From Polytrichum commune (lineage: Eukaryota > Streptophyta > Polytrichopsida > Polytrichales > Polytrichaceae), in contig OX485809.1 in the NCBI GenBank assembly GCA_950295325.1, positions 12,648,001 through 12,712,000 on the forward strand: a DNA stretch of 64,000 bases, given 5' to 3'. Shown piece by piece: positions 24,679 to 34,863 of this stretch. Numbering within the stretch: position 1 is the stretch's first letter; each line of letters starts with the position of its first letter. Position numbers and translations under genes: made by a program. The notes under the pieces were generated by a model. It saw only the letters and a program-made list of their open reading frames with translations. It was not told the DNA's origin and made no database searches.

Positions 24679-26404
24679 ATCCTTTCACAATTAGGTCGCC
24701 TCCTACCCATGCAAATTAAATTAGGCAAAAACCACATCACAAACAATTATATATTTGTCCATCATTTGTATAGCAATCAAAATAACAAAATAATTGCAAT
24801 ATTTTGTTATTGTTGTATCAAATATTCAACATAATGTGAATTGTTGATGAATTAGTATGGGATAACCTAGTTGCACATATCGGTGGCGATACAAGCTAAT
24901 CATGACCGTAATTATTACACATTCAAGAAGGTCTTAAGTGCAACTATGGGCTAGTTGGTTGGTCCCCTTGCTAGCGGGGCTAAGCAAAGCCGAGTTGAGC
25001 CATAGGGGGTCATTGGCGCACCTCTAATCACAACCTCATAGTGTTGTCATAATGGACTAGGAGGATTGCATGTAACTAGAAAGCAAACAAGTTATCCCTA
25101 TGTGAGCAAGAGTTGATAAGTGCTAATATTAAAAAATAAAAAATAAAAAATAAAAATCATTTAATTTCATGCATTTATGCCAAAGCATTGAAGCTATTAA
25201 TTGCAAGGAAATTTGGTTGGAAACACAGGTAGTTCACTTGGTGCATTTTTAAAACGACGTGCGGCATAATAGAGGGAGGACTGAATTTGTTTGACATAAA
25301 ATTTATAAAATAATTCTAAATAATGATGGGTCCATTAAAAGTAGACAATCCCATTACAAGTAAGGTAGATAGGTATAAAATGTGGGCCATTTCTTTTTTT
25401 GTAAAGATAATATAGGGGCTAAAAATAAGGATCCTAGGATGCATGTTTGGTAGGATCAATTTTGTACGCATGCCTCGTGAAAGATGGATGGAAATTGGCT
25501 CATCGTTTGCCAAAAAATGGATGAAATTGTAAGCCTAACCCTAACTCTCTTCCCGACTTCTCTCAGTGGCTTCTCTCCCTTTTTGTTGCCATGCTTTTTC
25601 CCACCAGTTTTGCATTTCATACACTTTTAATTAATTTTTATTACTAAAAGGAATGTAGACTACAAAAAATTATAATGACATGGGCATTATAAGTAATGAC
25701 AAGGTACAAAAATTAATTAATAATAGGGAGCTTTTCATTCGTGCCTTGGAGGTAAATGGCCCCTAAAGAAATACCCCTCCACCGCACGTGGTGCACAAAA
25801 ATCCTATAAAATGACCTACCCGTGGTTGGAAACCACAACCTTGACACTTAAGTCAAACGTTGGTGGCCAATCGGTAGCCTAGCCTTCATGATTTACTAAT
25901 CAAAAAATTAACCTGAGCCACCTTGCCGCCACTTGCCTTGAAGATGCCTCGCGGCCGTGTTTTGCCGCCACTAACCGCGGCATTCTCTCGGAGGCAAATC
26001 GGGGTGTTGGTAAATACAATGGTTGACCTTGGTGCATACTTGGTGTAGGAAATGACAGATACGTAAACAGGGGACCGGGGCGCACCCTTGAGAGCCGCTT
26101 GAAGAGGGGCGAGGAATCGGAGGAGAGTTCACTTGGTGGAGATTGCTGAGAACTACTCAGTTGATTTTGAGCTGATGGTGTTTGAATGCGAGATTAGGGT
26201 TCGAAGGCGGTGCAAATCTGGTTCGCATTCATGAATTGGTGAAGTTAAGAGTGTTCAAGAGGCTCGATGGCGATGAAATTTGAGCTCCGATCGAGTGCTT
26301 TAGGTAAACAATTACATCTTTCATACACAGAGAGAACGTCTCGCTGAAAGGTCTGGAATCCGCATGTGCTAATGAAATGGTCGATGGGATCCTTCCGAGT
26401 CCTG
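24679..26404. other. Non-coding stretch; possible first exon near 26267
   Basis: An A-rich microsatellite (AAAAAT units) lies near 25132-25158. From about 25900 the base composition rises in GC. ATGGCGATGAAATTTGAGCT at about 26267 opens a 12-codon frame that ends at a good donor (TTTAG followed by GTAAAC). This could be the first exon of a gene whose rest has been displaced, but nothing further downstream supports it. Confidence 0.25.
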
Positions 26405-27081
26405 GATTAGGGTTTAGGGTTCACAAGATTGTGGTCAGATTTTGGCACTTCCTCGGCAGTTGAGCTTGACGAGACAAGAATGAGGAATTAGAGTTTGGAA
26501 TCTGTTGGAGCATTGTCTTAGTCTAAATTGGACAATTATGATGAGAGGTATTGTGTAGCGTGGCAGTTTAGGGTTCATAGGATTGTGGTCAGGTTTTTGG
26601 CACCTTTTTCAGCGATTGAGCTTTGAAAGACAAGAATGAGGGATTAAGAGTCTGGAAGTCTTTGGACTGGAGGTTTGAAACATCGTCTTACATTGAATTT
26701 GGAAATCTTGAGGAGTAATATTTCATAGCGCGAGGGTTTAAGGGATTATGGTAGTTGTGATGGGGATTCTATGGATGGCACAAGTCAGTTTTTGGCACTT
26801 TTTTGGCAATTTAGCTTTGAAGAGACAAAAAGATTTAGAGTTTGGAATTCATTGAACCAAAGGTTTGGAACACCGTCTTAGTCGAAATTGGACAATTACG
26901 ACAAGGAGTATGCTATAGCGCAGGAGTTTAGAGTTTAGGGCATTGTGGTAGTTGTAAAGGGGACATTATGAATGGCGCAGGTCAGTTATTGGCACATTAT
27001 CGGCAACTGAGCTGAGAAGAGACATGAATGAGGAATTAGAGTATGGAGTTCATTGCACTAGAGGTTTGGAACATTGCCTGA
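26405..27081. repeat. Tandem repeat, four diverged units of 160-190 bases
   Basis: Units begin near 26405, 26565, 26736 and 26927. Each contains GTTTAGGGTT or a relative, TTTTTGGCAC, GAGCTT(T)GA(A)GAGACA, a GGAATTAGAGTTTGGAA-type box and GTCTTAGTC(T/G)AAATTGGACA. The last unit is cut at 27082 by a transposon. Confidence 0.7.
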
Positions 27082-28448
27082 GGGACGGTTTATAATATGG
27101 ACCAGGAAGTTGTCCTAGGGCATTGTAAGAGCGTTGATCGGCTGCTAAACTCATCCCGGGACCACTTTAGTTTACACTAACGAAAAAATGGCACAGGGAC
27201 CATGAAGGTCGACGTCTCCAAAATACAAATTTTAAGGCATAATAAATGCATTGACATGGTCCAACTAGTTTTGCGGTGAGAGGCACAAGAGAGGTGGTAT
27301 GGTAAGAAAAGGCAAGAGCCCATGGCAGAGAAATGACATTTTAATAAATTTATAATATTTTTTCTTCTCTTGGGGCTTAATTTACAGATGTTTCCACTAG
27401 GTAAGGCTCACAAGGCACACTTTTCAACATCTATGTGCTATATTGAATCACTATATTTTGCCTTGCCCTACCCCTTAAACCGGCTCCCATATGTTTCATC
27501 AAACAACGTGGGACATCTAGAACTCAAGAATTCGAGTGCAGATTGTTTTTTTTGGGTCTACCAACTAAAATGTTTGGAATTTGGGGGATTGTAATATACC
27601 ATTGGAAAGGTCTTGAAAATACCTTTCCAACGGTATATTACACACCCCAAAATTTTAAAAACTACCTTAGAAAAACAAAAAGAACAAAAAAATGTAGTCG
27701 TTTAGTGACTGTAGATCAAGGTGGTCAAAGAACCACAATGGATAAACAATTGCGGTTCTTTTTTGCATAGTTTTCTACTAAACTAAATACGAACGCATAC
27801 ACTAAATATCAATAAGTAATATTAAATTTAAACTCAAACACTAAATATCAACTATGGTAATATGTGGAGGTTACATGTTTGAATTTAGTATTAGTAAGGA
27901 TATGAAAAAAAATGCAATGATAAAAGGAGAATTCCAACATATCTTCTAGCAGTTCTTCTAACACTAACTATCAAAGAATTGAAAATTTAATGTTGAGCAA
28001 GGTCGGGTGGTAACAACATCAAATATAATCAAACACTAAATATCATATTTAGTGTAGTGACAACACACAGTACATGTCACATGTAAATTACATTGAATAT
28101 GTACAAATCAAATCGCTCATTTTTTGTAAAAATTGTTGTGAGAAGATGTGCAAGCCACATCTTTGACACATTTAACAAGAAGTGGAGACAAGTGAAGCCC
28201 AAGAGAAGACACGAGAATGGTCAAACTTTATATTTTTTCAAAACTACCCTTTTTGGGCATGCTTCAATAAAAATTCGCACATTCACTTTTTGGTGCATGC
28301 TCATTCTTCTTGGTCCACATTTGGTTTACACCTAGTGAGGGGTCCAAGGATTTGTTAAGAAGTCGGACCATGAAAGTTGGATCATGAACTCTGACCACTG
28401 AAAAAGCCCCTCTTCCATGGTCCGGCTTCATGATCCATAGGGTAAACC
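27082..28448. mobile_element. Inverted-repeat transposon family T, copy 1, non-autonomous
   Basis: The left end reads GGACGGTTTATAATATGGAC and the right end CATGATCCATAGGGTAAACC, a decayed version of the clean ends at 43012 and 44233. The interior runs parallel to that element (shared ATGGCA(C/G)AGGGACCA, ATGCA(T/C)TGACATGGTCCAAC and TGAAGCCCAAGAGA(A/T)GACA). No transposase is encoded. A strong stem-loop at 27589-27645 is shared between copies. Confidence 0.75.
27589..27645. other. Conserved stem-loop in transposon family T
   Basis: TGTAATATACCATTGGAAAG, a loop CTTGAAAAT, and CTTTCCAACGGTATATTACA form a stem of about 22 pairs with one mismatch. The second family copy has the same structure at 43469-43527 with the same mismatch. 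It may be a fold-back inside the element or the source of a small RNA; only the structure is seen. Confidence 0.6.
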
Positions 28449-28584
28449 AATATATTTTACACTATGGACCATGAAATTTAATTCCAGTAAATCATGATTA
28501 ATTCCAATAATTACATTTTATAATTAATTGGGCTTGATTGATTTTGTAAGCATACTTTTTGATTTAATCGGGCTTAATTAGGAT

Positions 28585-29106
28585 CAATCAGAATTAATTA
28601 GACTTAATTAGTTTAAATGCATATGAATACTTTGTGAAAGTAGAAGGTATTAACTAGACAATAATATATAACATACTAAAAATTAAAAATTAAATTTAGT
28701 TCCATTTAGAAAATGACAAAGACCCTTTCAATGGTAAGTCACAAAATTGTAACCTCCGTGCTAGTGAGAGTTTTGTAATATTTTTGACTTCCAAATTAAT
28801 TACATGCTTTATTGATGGTTTCACTTTGATAATGAAATCCCAGTCAATTGCTTATTTATTCAATGGAAGTGAACACATATATTGGATCTTAGACCTTGAA
28901 AGTGAAGTGCACTCAACATGGGGATTTGTGGATAAGTGGCCTTCAAGAATGCAAGGGCAATGGTTTTTTCGAAGTCAGGCGGACGGGCAAAAGTTTTCGG
29001 TCAAGTCGAGAAAATTTGGATTTCTATCTGGGTGGCTGCCCCTGCCCTAATCTACCTCCCCTGAAAAAGTTCCAAGGGGGGGGAGGTGGGGCGGTGTTGA
29101 ACATCC
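28585..29106 (+). repeat. Dispersed repeat family M, copy 3
   Basis: Same order of phrases as copy 2 (TTTAAATGCATATGAA, CCTTTCAATGGTAAGTCACA, AATCCCAGTCAATTGCTTA, GAAGTGCACTCAA, a GGCGGACGGGC tail, CCCCTGCCC). Overlapping frames of 88 and 72 residues are not conserved between copies and are not called genes. Confidence 0.75.
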
Positions 29107-29682
29107 CCGCATAAAAGGGTCAAAAGCTTGTGGACTCCTCCAGATCCTCAAAAAGCTTTCCACAGAAACCCCAGCCCAGCATAAACAAGAATATTCAGAA
29201 ATGGTTTTCAAAGCAAGAACGTGCCCTTTTGCAAAATTCTCACTGACTGCATTGATCTCAACAGATCAGGCTACACGTCTCCCTCTTCTTCTTCCTCTTC
29301 TTCTTCTCCAATCGACTCTGCTTTCTGAGACTGCCAGCAATCTTTGTTGTTACTTTGGGAGATTATCCGTGTTCTATGTATGAAATCATCAATTTCAACA
29401 ATATCATGTTACATTTTGTGTCATTGGATGATGTCACACGCTACACTAATTTTTTTTTAATTTTTTAATTTTATCACGCATCCATGTTAACACTAGAATA
29501 TGTCAACACTTTGGTTGTCACATGCGTGATGTTATGGAGGTTAGAGTGTACTTGAAAAATTGACACCATCTGAGTAAAAGCTTATTGACACTATGCAACT
29601 CCAAATACCTAGTAATAACAGTAATAAATACAAAAAACAGTGTGGGTCATTGGACTCCTGGCACTTAGGTCACCACATGGCA

Positions 29683-29684
<2 letters not shown>

Positions 29685-29722
<38 letters not shown>
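29685..29722. repeat. CT microsatellite, 19 units
   Basis: An unbroken (CT)19 run stands directly before copy 1 of the 1.2-kb tandem duplication. A shorter, imperfect CT run ends copy 2 near 32105-32113. Confidence 0.95.
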
Positions 29723-29726
<4 letters not shown>

Positions 29727-30927
29727 TCTTGATTTTGCCTTTAAAACTAATGAGTAACATTCTTGACAATGTAATATGAGCATTCCAATAGGGTTGAGAC
29801 ACCTAAAGGAAATCTACACCACAGTTAAAAAGTTGAGTTAGACCTAACCATGAGTTAAAGTACTATGGTTAAAAAATAGTTACCATACTCCACGTTTTTA
29901 GGGTTTCTGTGACCTAAAACAGCCTCCTTGCTTGGCCACACCAATACTTAAGCTTCTCATTCTTCCATGTGAATCTCTTTTACATGCATGAAGGGGAGCG
30001 CTTAACTTTGAGTGTGAGTACAAGGTTGGAGGGGAGGTGAAAAACTGACATTTGGTGTACTAGGGATTGTTACTTTCAAGTTATACAATATGGCAAAAGA
30101 GCAGGTAAGCATACTCATTGATTTGTAATGAGTATTGTGATTGTAGACTATCAATGGACTTGACAGGTGAAGTTGATGTGTGACATGGATAGCAACTGAG
30201 CTAGCTGAAGACACCTGACACACGCCTTTCTAACACACATTTGTATGTTTGGGTTGGCACGGGTGCAGGTGAGGCTAGCTCTTCACATTTTCTACACCAA
30301 CAATAGTACATTGTTCAAGTTTGAATACTCTTTCACCTTATTATATGATAAGTATGAAAGACTATCTACTGTTTTGAAATAGTATTTTGATTAGCACACA
30401 AACACTACAAAGTAGTTGAGATAGTATGGAAACACATATGTAAGTCTACATCTTACATATTCAACTTAGTACTTGATGATAACATTGGTAACATTAGTAA
30501 CATTAGTTACATTGACTACCAAGCACAATACGTGGCATAGTTAGATTCTATTCCAGACTATACTTCTATATACAAAGTCATGTGATGGGCATGTCATTAC
30601 ATGCTTGACCACTTATACCTCATAGTTAGGGTTTCAAAATTACTTGAGTTAATTCATGATTAAAGGAAGCATGATAGTGAGGATGCATGTTCCTACTTGA
30701 GAATACAAGATATTGCAATGGATCCCATGTCATACAAAACTTAACAACACAAGCATAGTTACATTGATAAGTACTATGACTTGATAGGAAAACATATTTA
30801 TGATTGAATGAAAAATCCCACCCACCCACCCTTGCTTTATTGTGATGAAGAATAGAAAGGAAAGGGCCTCTGAAAAGAGGAAGATCAAGCTTTGAAAAAA
30901 GCTTTGAAAAGTACAACTCTCTCCTGC
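29722..30927. repeat. 1.2-kb tandem duplication, copy 1
   Basis: The copy starts TTTGCTCTTGATTTTGCC and is repeated from 30928 with a period of 1,206 bases. The two copies agree over almost their whole length with scattered substitutions and small gaps. No gene is seen inside. A plus-strand phrase ATGGCAAAAGAGCAGGTAAG resembles a short exon with a donor and occurs in both copies. Confidence 0.9.
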
Positions 30928-32115
30928 TTTGCTCTTGATTTTGCCTTTAAATTAAAAAGTAACATTATTGACAATCTAATATGAGCATTCCAATAGGGCC
31001 AAGACACCTAAAGGGAATCCACACCACAGTTAAAAGGTTGAACTAAACTTAACCATGGGTTAAAATACTATGGTAAAGAATAGTTACCATACTCCGTGTT
31101 TTTAGGGATTCTGTGACCTAAAACAACCTCTTTGCTTGACCACACCAATACTTAAGCTTCTCATTCTTCCATGTGAATACTCTTTTACATGCGTGAAGGA
31201 AAATGCTTAACTTTGAGTGTGAGAACAAGGTTGGAGGGGAGGTGAAAAAACTGACATTGGTGTACTAAAGATTGTTACTATCAAGTTACACAACATGGCA
31301 AAAGAGCAGGTAAGTATACTCATTGATTTGTAATGAGTATTGATGTTGTAAACTATCAATGGACTTGACAGGTGAGGTTAATGTGTGACATGGATAGCAA
31401 TTGAGCTTAGCTGAAGACACCTGACACACGCCTTTCTAACACACATTTGTATGTTTGGGTTGGCACGGGTGCAGGTGAGGCTAGCTCTTCACATTTTCTA
31501 CACCAACAATAGTACATTGTTCAAGTTTGAATACTCTTTCACCTTATTATATGATAAGTATGAAAGCTTATTTACTGCTTTGAAATAGTATTTTGATTAG
31601 CACACAAACACTACAAAGTAGTTGAGATAGTATGGATACATACATGTAAGCTTACATCTTACATACTCAACCTATTACTTGATGGTAACATTAGTAACAT
31701 TAGTTACATTGACTACCAAGCACAATGCATTGCATAGTTAGATTCTATTCCAGACTATGCTACTGTATACAAAGTCATGTGTTGAGCATATCATTACATT
31801 CTGACCACTTATACCTCACAGCTAGGGTTTCAAAATGATTTGAGTTGATTTGAAGGAAGCATGATGGTGAGGATACATGTTCCTCCTTGAGAATGCAAGT
31901 TATTGCAAGTTATTCCATGTTATACAAAACTTAGCAACACAAGCATAGTTACATTGATAAGTACTATGACTTGATAAGAAAACAGATTTGTGTTGAATGA
32001 AAATCCCACCCACCCACCCTTGCTTTATTTTGATGAAGAATAGAAAGGAAAGGGCCTCTGAAAAAAGAGGAAGATCAAGCTTTGAAAAAAGCTATGAAAA
32101 ATATAACTCTCTCTC
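30928..32115. repeat. 1.2-kb tandem duplication, copy 2
   Basis: Direct tandem copy of 29722-30927. Shared landmarks include GGAGGGGAGGTGAAAAA, GCACGGGTGCAGGTGAGGCT and CCCACCCACCCTTGCTTTAT. It ends in a CTCTCTC stretch like the one before copy 1, so slippage or unequal exchange at the CT tract is a likely origin. Confidence 0.9.
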
Positions 32116-32609
32116 GTGAGTCCTCTTTGCACTCATGCGTTGCCGGCGCATGGGACGATCCCCATCTCCATCGTCAAATTCACTTCTTCCTTGACCTCCA
32201 TGACCTTCCGGCACTTGCTTGATTGATCCAACTCTTCTTGTGCCATCCCACTTGTGCCACATGTGAAGAATCTGCATTGCATATCAAAACCCAAAACTAT
32301 CATCTCAAATATCCTAACATTCTACACTAAATATCAATATTTAAATAAATTTTCACTTCAATATGTTCCCTATGCTAACAAATAGTATCATATTGGCAAT
32401 TAGCAACATGGCACTTTGAGACCTCTAGGTATAGTAGAGGTGCCTATTCCCGATCACGACCCCATCATCAATCTATAAGGCATTGGAATTTCAGTAAGGT
32501 TGGGATTGAATTTTAATCATGGCTGGACACATGTCTTGGTTTTGAGTGCTAAAGTGAGGAGGAATGAGTGGTTAAAATGAGCGGTTATGGCAAACTCTAG
32601 ACATTGGTA

Positions 32610-32940
32610 CAATAATCTCCCGCTTAAGTATGCACTTTGAGCCAAAGCCGTTGGTGCGCACTTAGTTGATAGGTGCGTATTGTACACATATCGCCTTCTA
32701 GAGCCTCTGATTCGGTGAATCACAATGGGAAACGGATGAAATTTGAGGCAACCTGCTTGACTGAAGCCCAACAATGTGAAATCACTACAAAGTTGACATG
32801 TAATGTCAAGCATAAAATTCATGCATTCGCAGCAAATACCTCTCTCTGCATGACATGTTCAAACAATAAAGTATGAACCCTAATTTTTGTCCAAAAATTT
32901 GCGCACTTAAATAGGTGCATACCTAAGCGGGAGATTATTG
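32610..32940. mobile_element. MITE with TIR CAATAATCTCCCGCTTA, TA target
   Basis: The left end CAATAATCTCCCGCTTAAGT and the right end ACCTAAGCGGGAGATTATTG are inverted repeats (the inverted match continues to TGCA), and the element is bordered by TA on both sides. The 331-base interior has no coding capacity. The TA duplication fits the Tc1/mariner (Stowaway-like) group; the assignment is tentative. A truncated copy is at 21713-21832. Confidence 0.8.
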
Positions 32941-33216
32941 TAGTATGTTTGGTCCAACTTTTGGCTTCAAAAAAACATAATAATTCCAATTTGAGGAATG
33001 CGATTACCAAAAAATTTGCAATCCTCCTAATTCCTATCTTCCTACATGGAAAAATAAAAAATTTCACCACCTCATATTCCTCCAGATCTGGCACAAAATC
33101 TCTTAAGCGGTCAGTTACGGGCGCTTGTACTCTAGTTTGGGCCCTTTGCAAAATATAGTGTGTTTGACATGGTGTAGAGACTAGGTCACTGGTTACTAGC
33201 CCTGGAGCCTTTCGGC

Positions 33217-33700
33217 GGACATTAAGTCCGCCCCTACGAACTATGGGGGTGTCAGATCCGGGCGGGGGGCAGCCTCCAGGGAAATTTCTGAACCCGACCG
33301 AAAACTGCTGCCCGCCCCGCCCAACTTCGAAAAAAATATTGCCCTTGCATTCTTGAAGACCGTTTGACTACAAATCCCATATTGAGTGCACGTTGCCTTC
33401 AAGGTCTAAAATCCAATATATATGTGCACTTCCAATTTGTAAATAAGCAATTCATTGGGATTTCATTCCAGAAATGAAACCATCAATGAAGCACGTAATT
33501 AACTTGGAGGTCAGATAAAATTACAAAATCCTCATTAACATTGAGGTTATAATTTTTATGACTTACCATTTGAAATTGTCTTTGTCATTCTAAAATGACA
33601 CTTAAATTTAGTGTGTTGGTTTAGTATGTATATTTTATAATATTTTAGTAACGCCACCTACTTTCACAAGTATTCATACACATTCAATTAGTTAATTTAA
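33217..33700 (-). repeat. Dispersed repeat family M, copy 4 (inverted)
   Basis: Reverse-complement copy of the 17.7-kb and 28.6-kb repeats. It starts with GGACATTAAGTCCGCCCC and GGGTGTCAGATCCGGGC, passes through TGAGTGCACGTTGCCTTCAA and CAATTCATTGGGATTTCATT, and fades into AT-rich DNA near 33700. Confidence 0.75.
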
Positions 33701-34863
33701 TTAATGTAATGTAATTAATTACCGGAATTAATTCATTAATTCATTTAATTACAGTCCTACCTCTTTAATATGGGGTGAATGCATGGTTGAGTGGCTCAGT
33801 TTTTTTGTCACACTGCAGTTTTCAGGAAGTACTTTGTATTTCAAGATCAAATAGAGATAGAATACTCACTTCATTGCTTGTAAATTTTTTTATATACATA
33901 CTCAACTTGATTTTGTTGAAGATTTTGCTTGATTTTTTAAAATCTCATCTTAAATTATAGAAGTTATGAACTTTTGAAGTTGCAATATGGACTTCGGCAT
34001 ACAGGTAGCGTAATTTTGTTTGAGGTTTTTTTATGAAGAAAAAAAACATATTATTGTTATACCAACTTACCACATGTTGTATTCCAGATTAAGAGGCCTA
34101 GAATTGATCTCCTTTTAAGTAGAATCGGTTGTAAAAGTGTAGTTATGGACTTTTAAAAGGTCTGATTTGAGTCTTTATTTCAAAAGTCCATACAAGCGTC
34201 AAAAAAAGGTGTTCTTTCAAAAAAAATTGGAGAAGCCCACATGAACAGGAAATGTTTAGGTGGGCGTCATGTTGGAAATCCAAATTGCATTGATTACAAC
34301 AATCTTTGGATTCAGGGCAGTTGCGGGCAAGCTGCAGGGAGGATGACGTGTCATGCCCGTTCGTAGGGTTAGGGTTTGGTTGGGCGGGGGGTGGGAAGCG
34401 GCTGTGCTGGCCAGTTCTCCTCTGGCTATGGCGATTGAGGTCTGCTCGTGTGGGTGCTCCGCACCGCTCCTCCTGTGAGTGCGGCCGCTCTGGCAGATTG
34501 AGCATTGTTGGGCACTTCTCCTCCTGTGTGCACATGGACTCCGCCCAAACATGTTTTGGTTCCTTCTTACATATTGCTCCCGTTGAATTGCTTGAGTGTG
34601 CTTCAAAGTCTGTAGGGTTTTTGGGGTAACGGCATTCTAGCGTGTTTAATGGGCTGCATTCTTTGTAGCAGCTTAGGGGTGAGGGACTGTATGGATGTAG
34701 GGTTTGTCGGACAAGTTTGAGGTGTTTGTTTGCATAGTTCTTCATTTTGCAAATTTTAAGTCCTCTTCTGGAGTTTTGGTGTAGTCTTCGTCAGGTTTGG
34801 GGTTGTTGTGGGGCAACGTATATAGGGGTGTTCTGCAGATCGTCCTCTATTTCTTCTAAAGGG
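33701..34863. other. 5' flank of the transposase-like gene
   Basis: AT-rich to about 34240, then richer in GC up to the start codon at 34864. A 200-residue minus-strand frame at 34143-34745 overlaps this GC-rich part but has no recognisable domain and opposes the gene, so it is left out. The upstream plus frame lacks an ATG before 34864. Terminal inverted repeats of an enclosing transposon were sought here and not found. Confidence 0.4.

Noticed and set aside
25525-25560. Telomere-like CCTAACCCTAAC
   Set aside because: Only two units, not an array; common by chance in AT-rich plant DNA.
33779-33800. tRNA-like phrase GGTTGAGTGGCTCAG
   Set aside because: Resembles a tRNA D-arm but no matching acceptor, anticodon or T-arm follows.
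34143-34745. 200-residue minus-strand frame
   Set aside because: It opposes the transposase-like gene, overlaps other frames on both strands, and shows no domain; probably an effect of GC-rich 5' flanking DNA.
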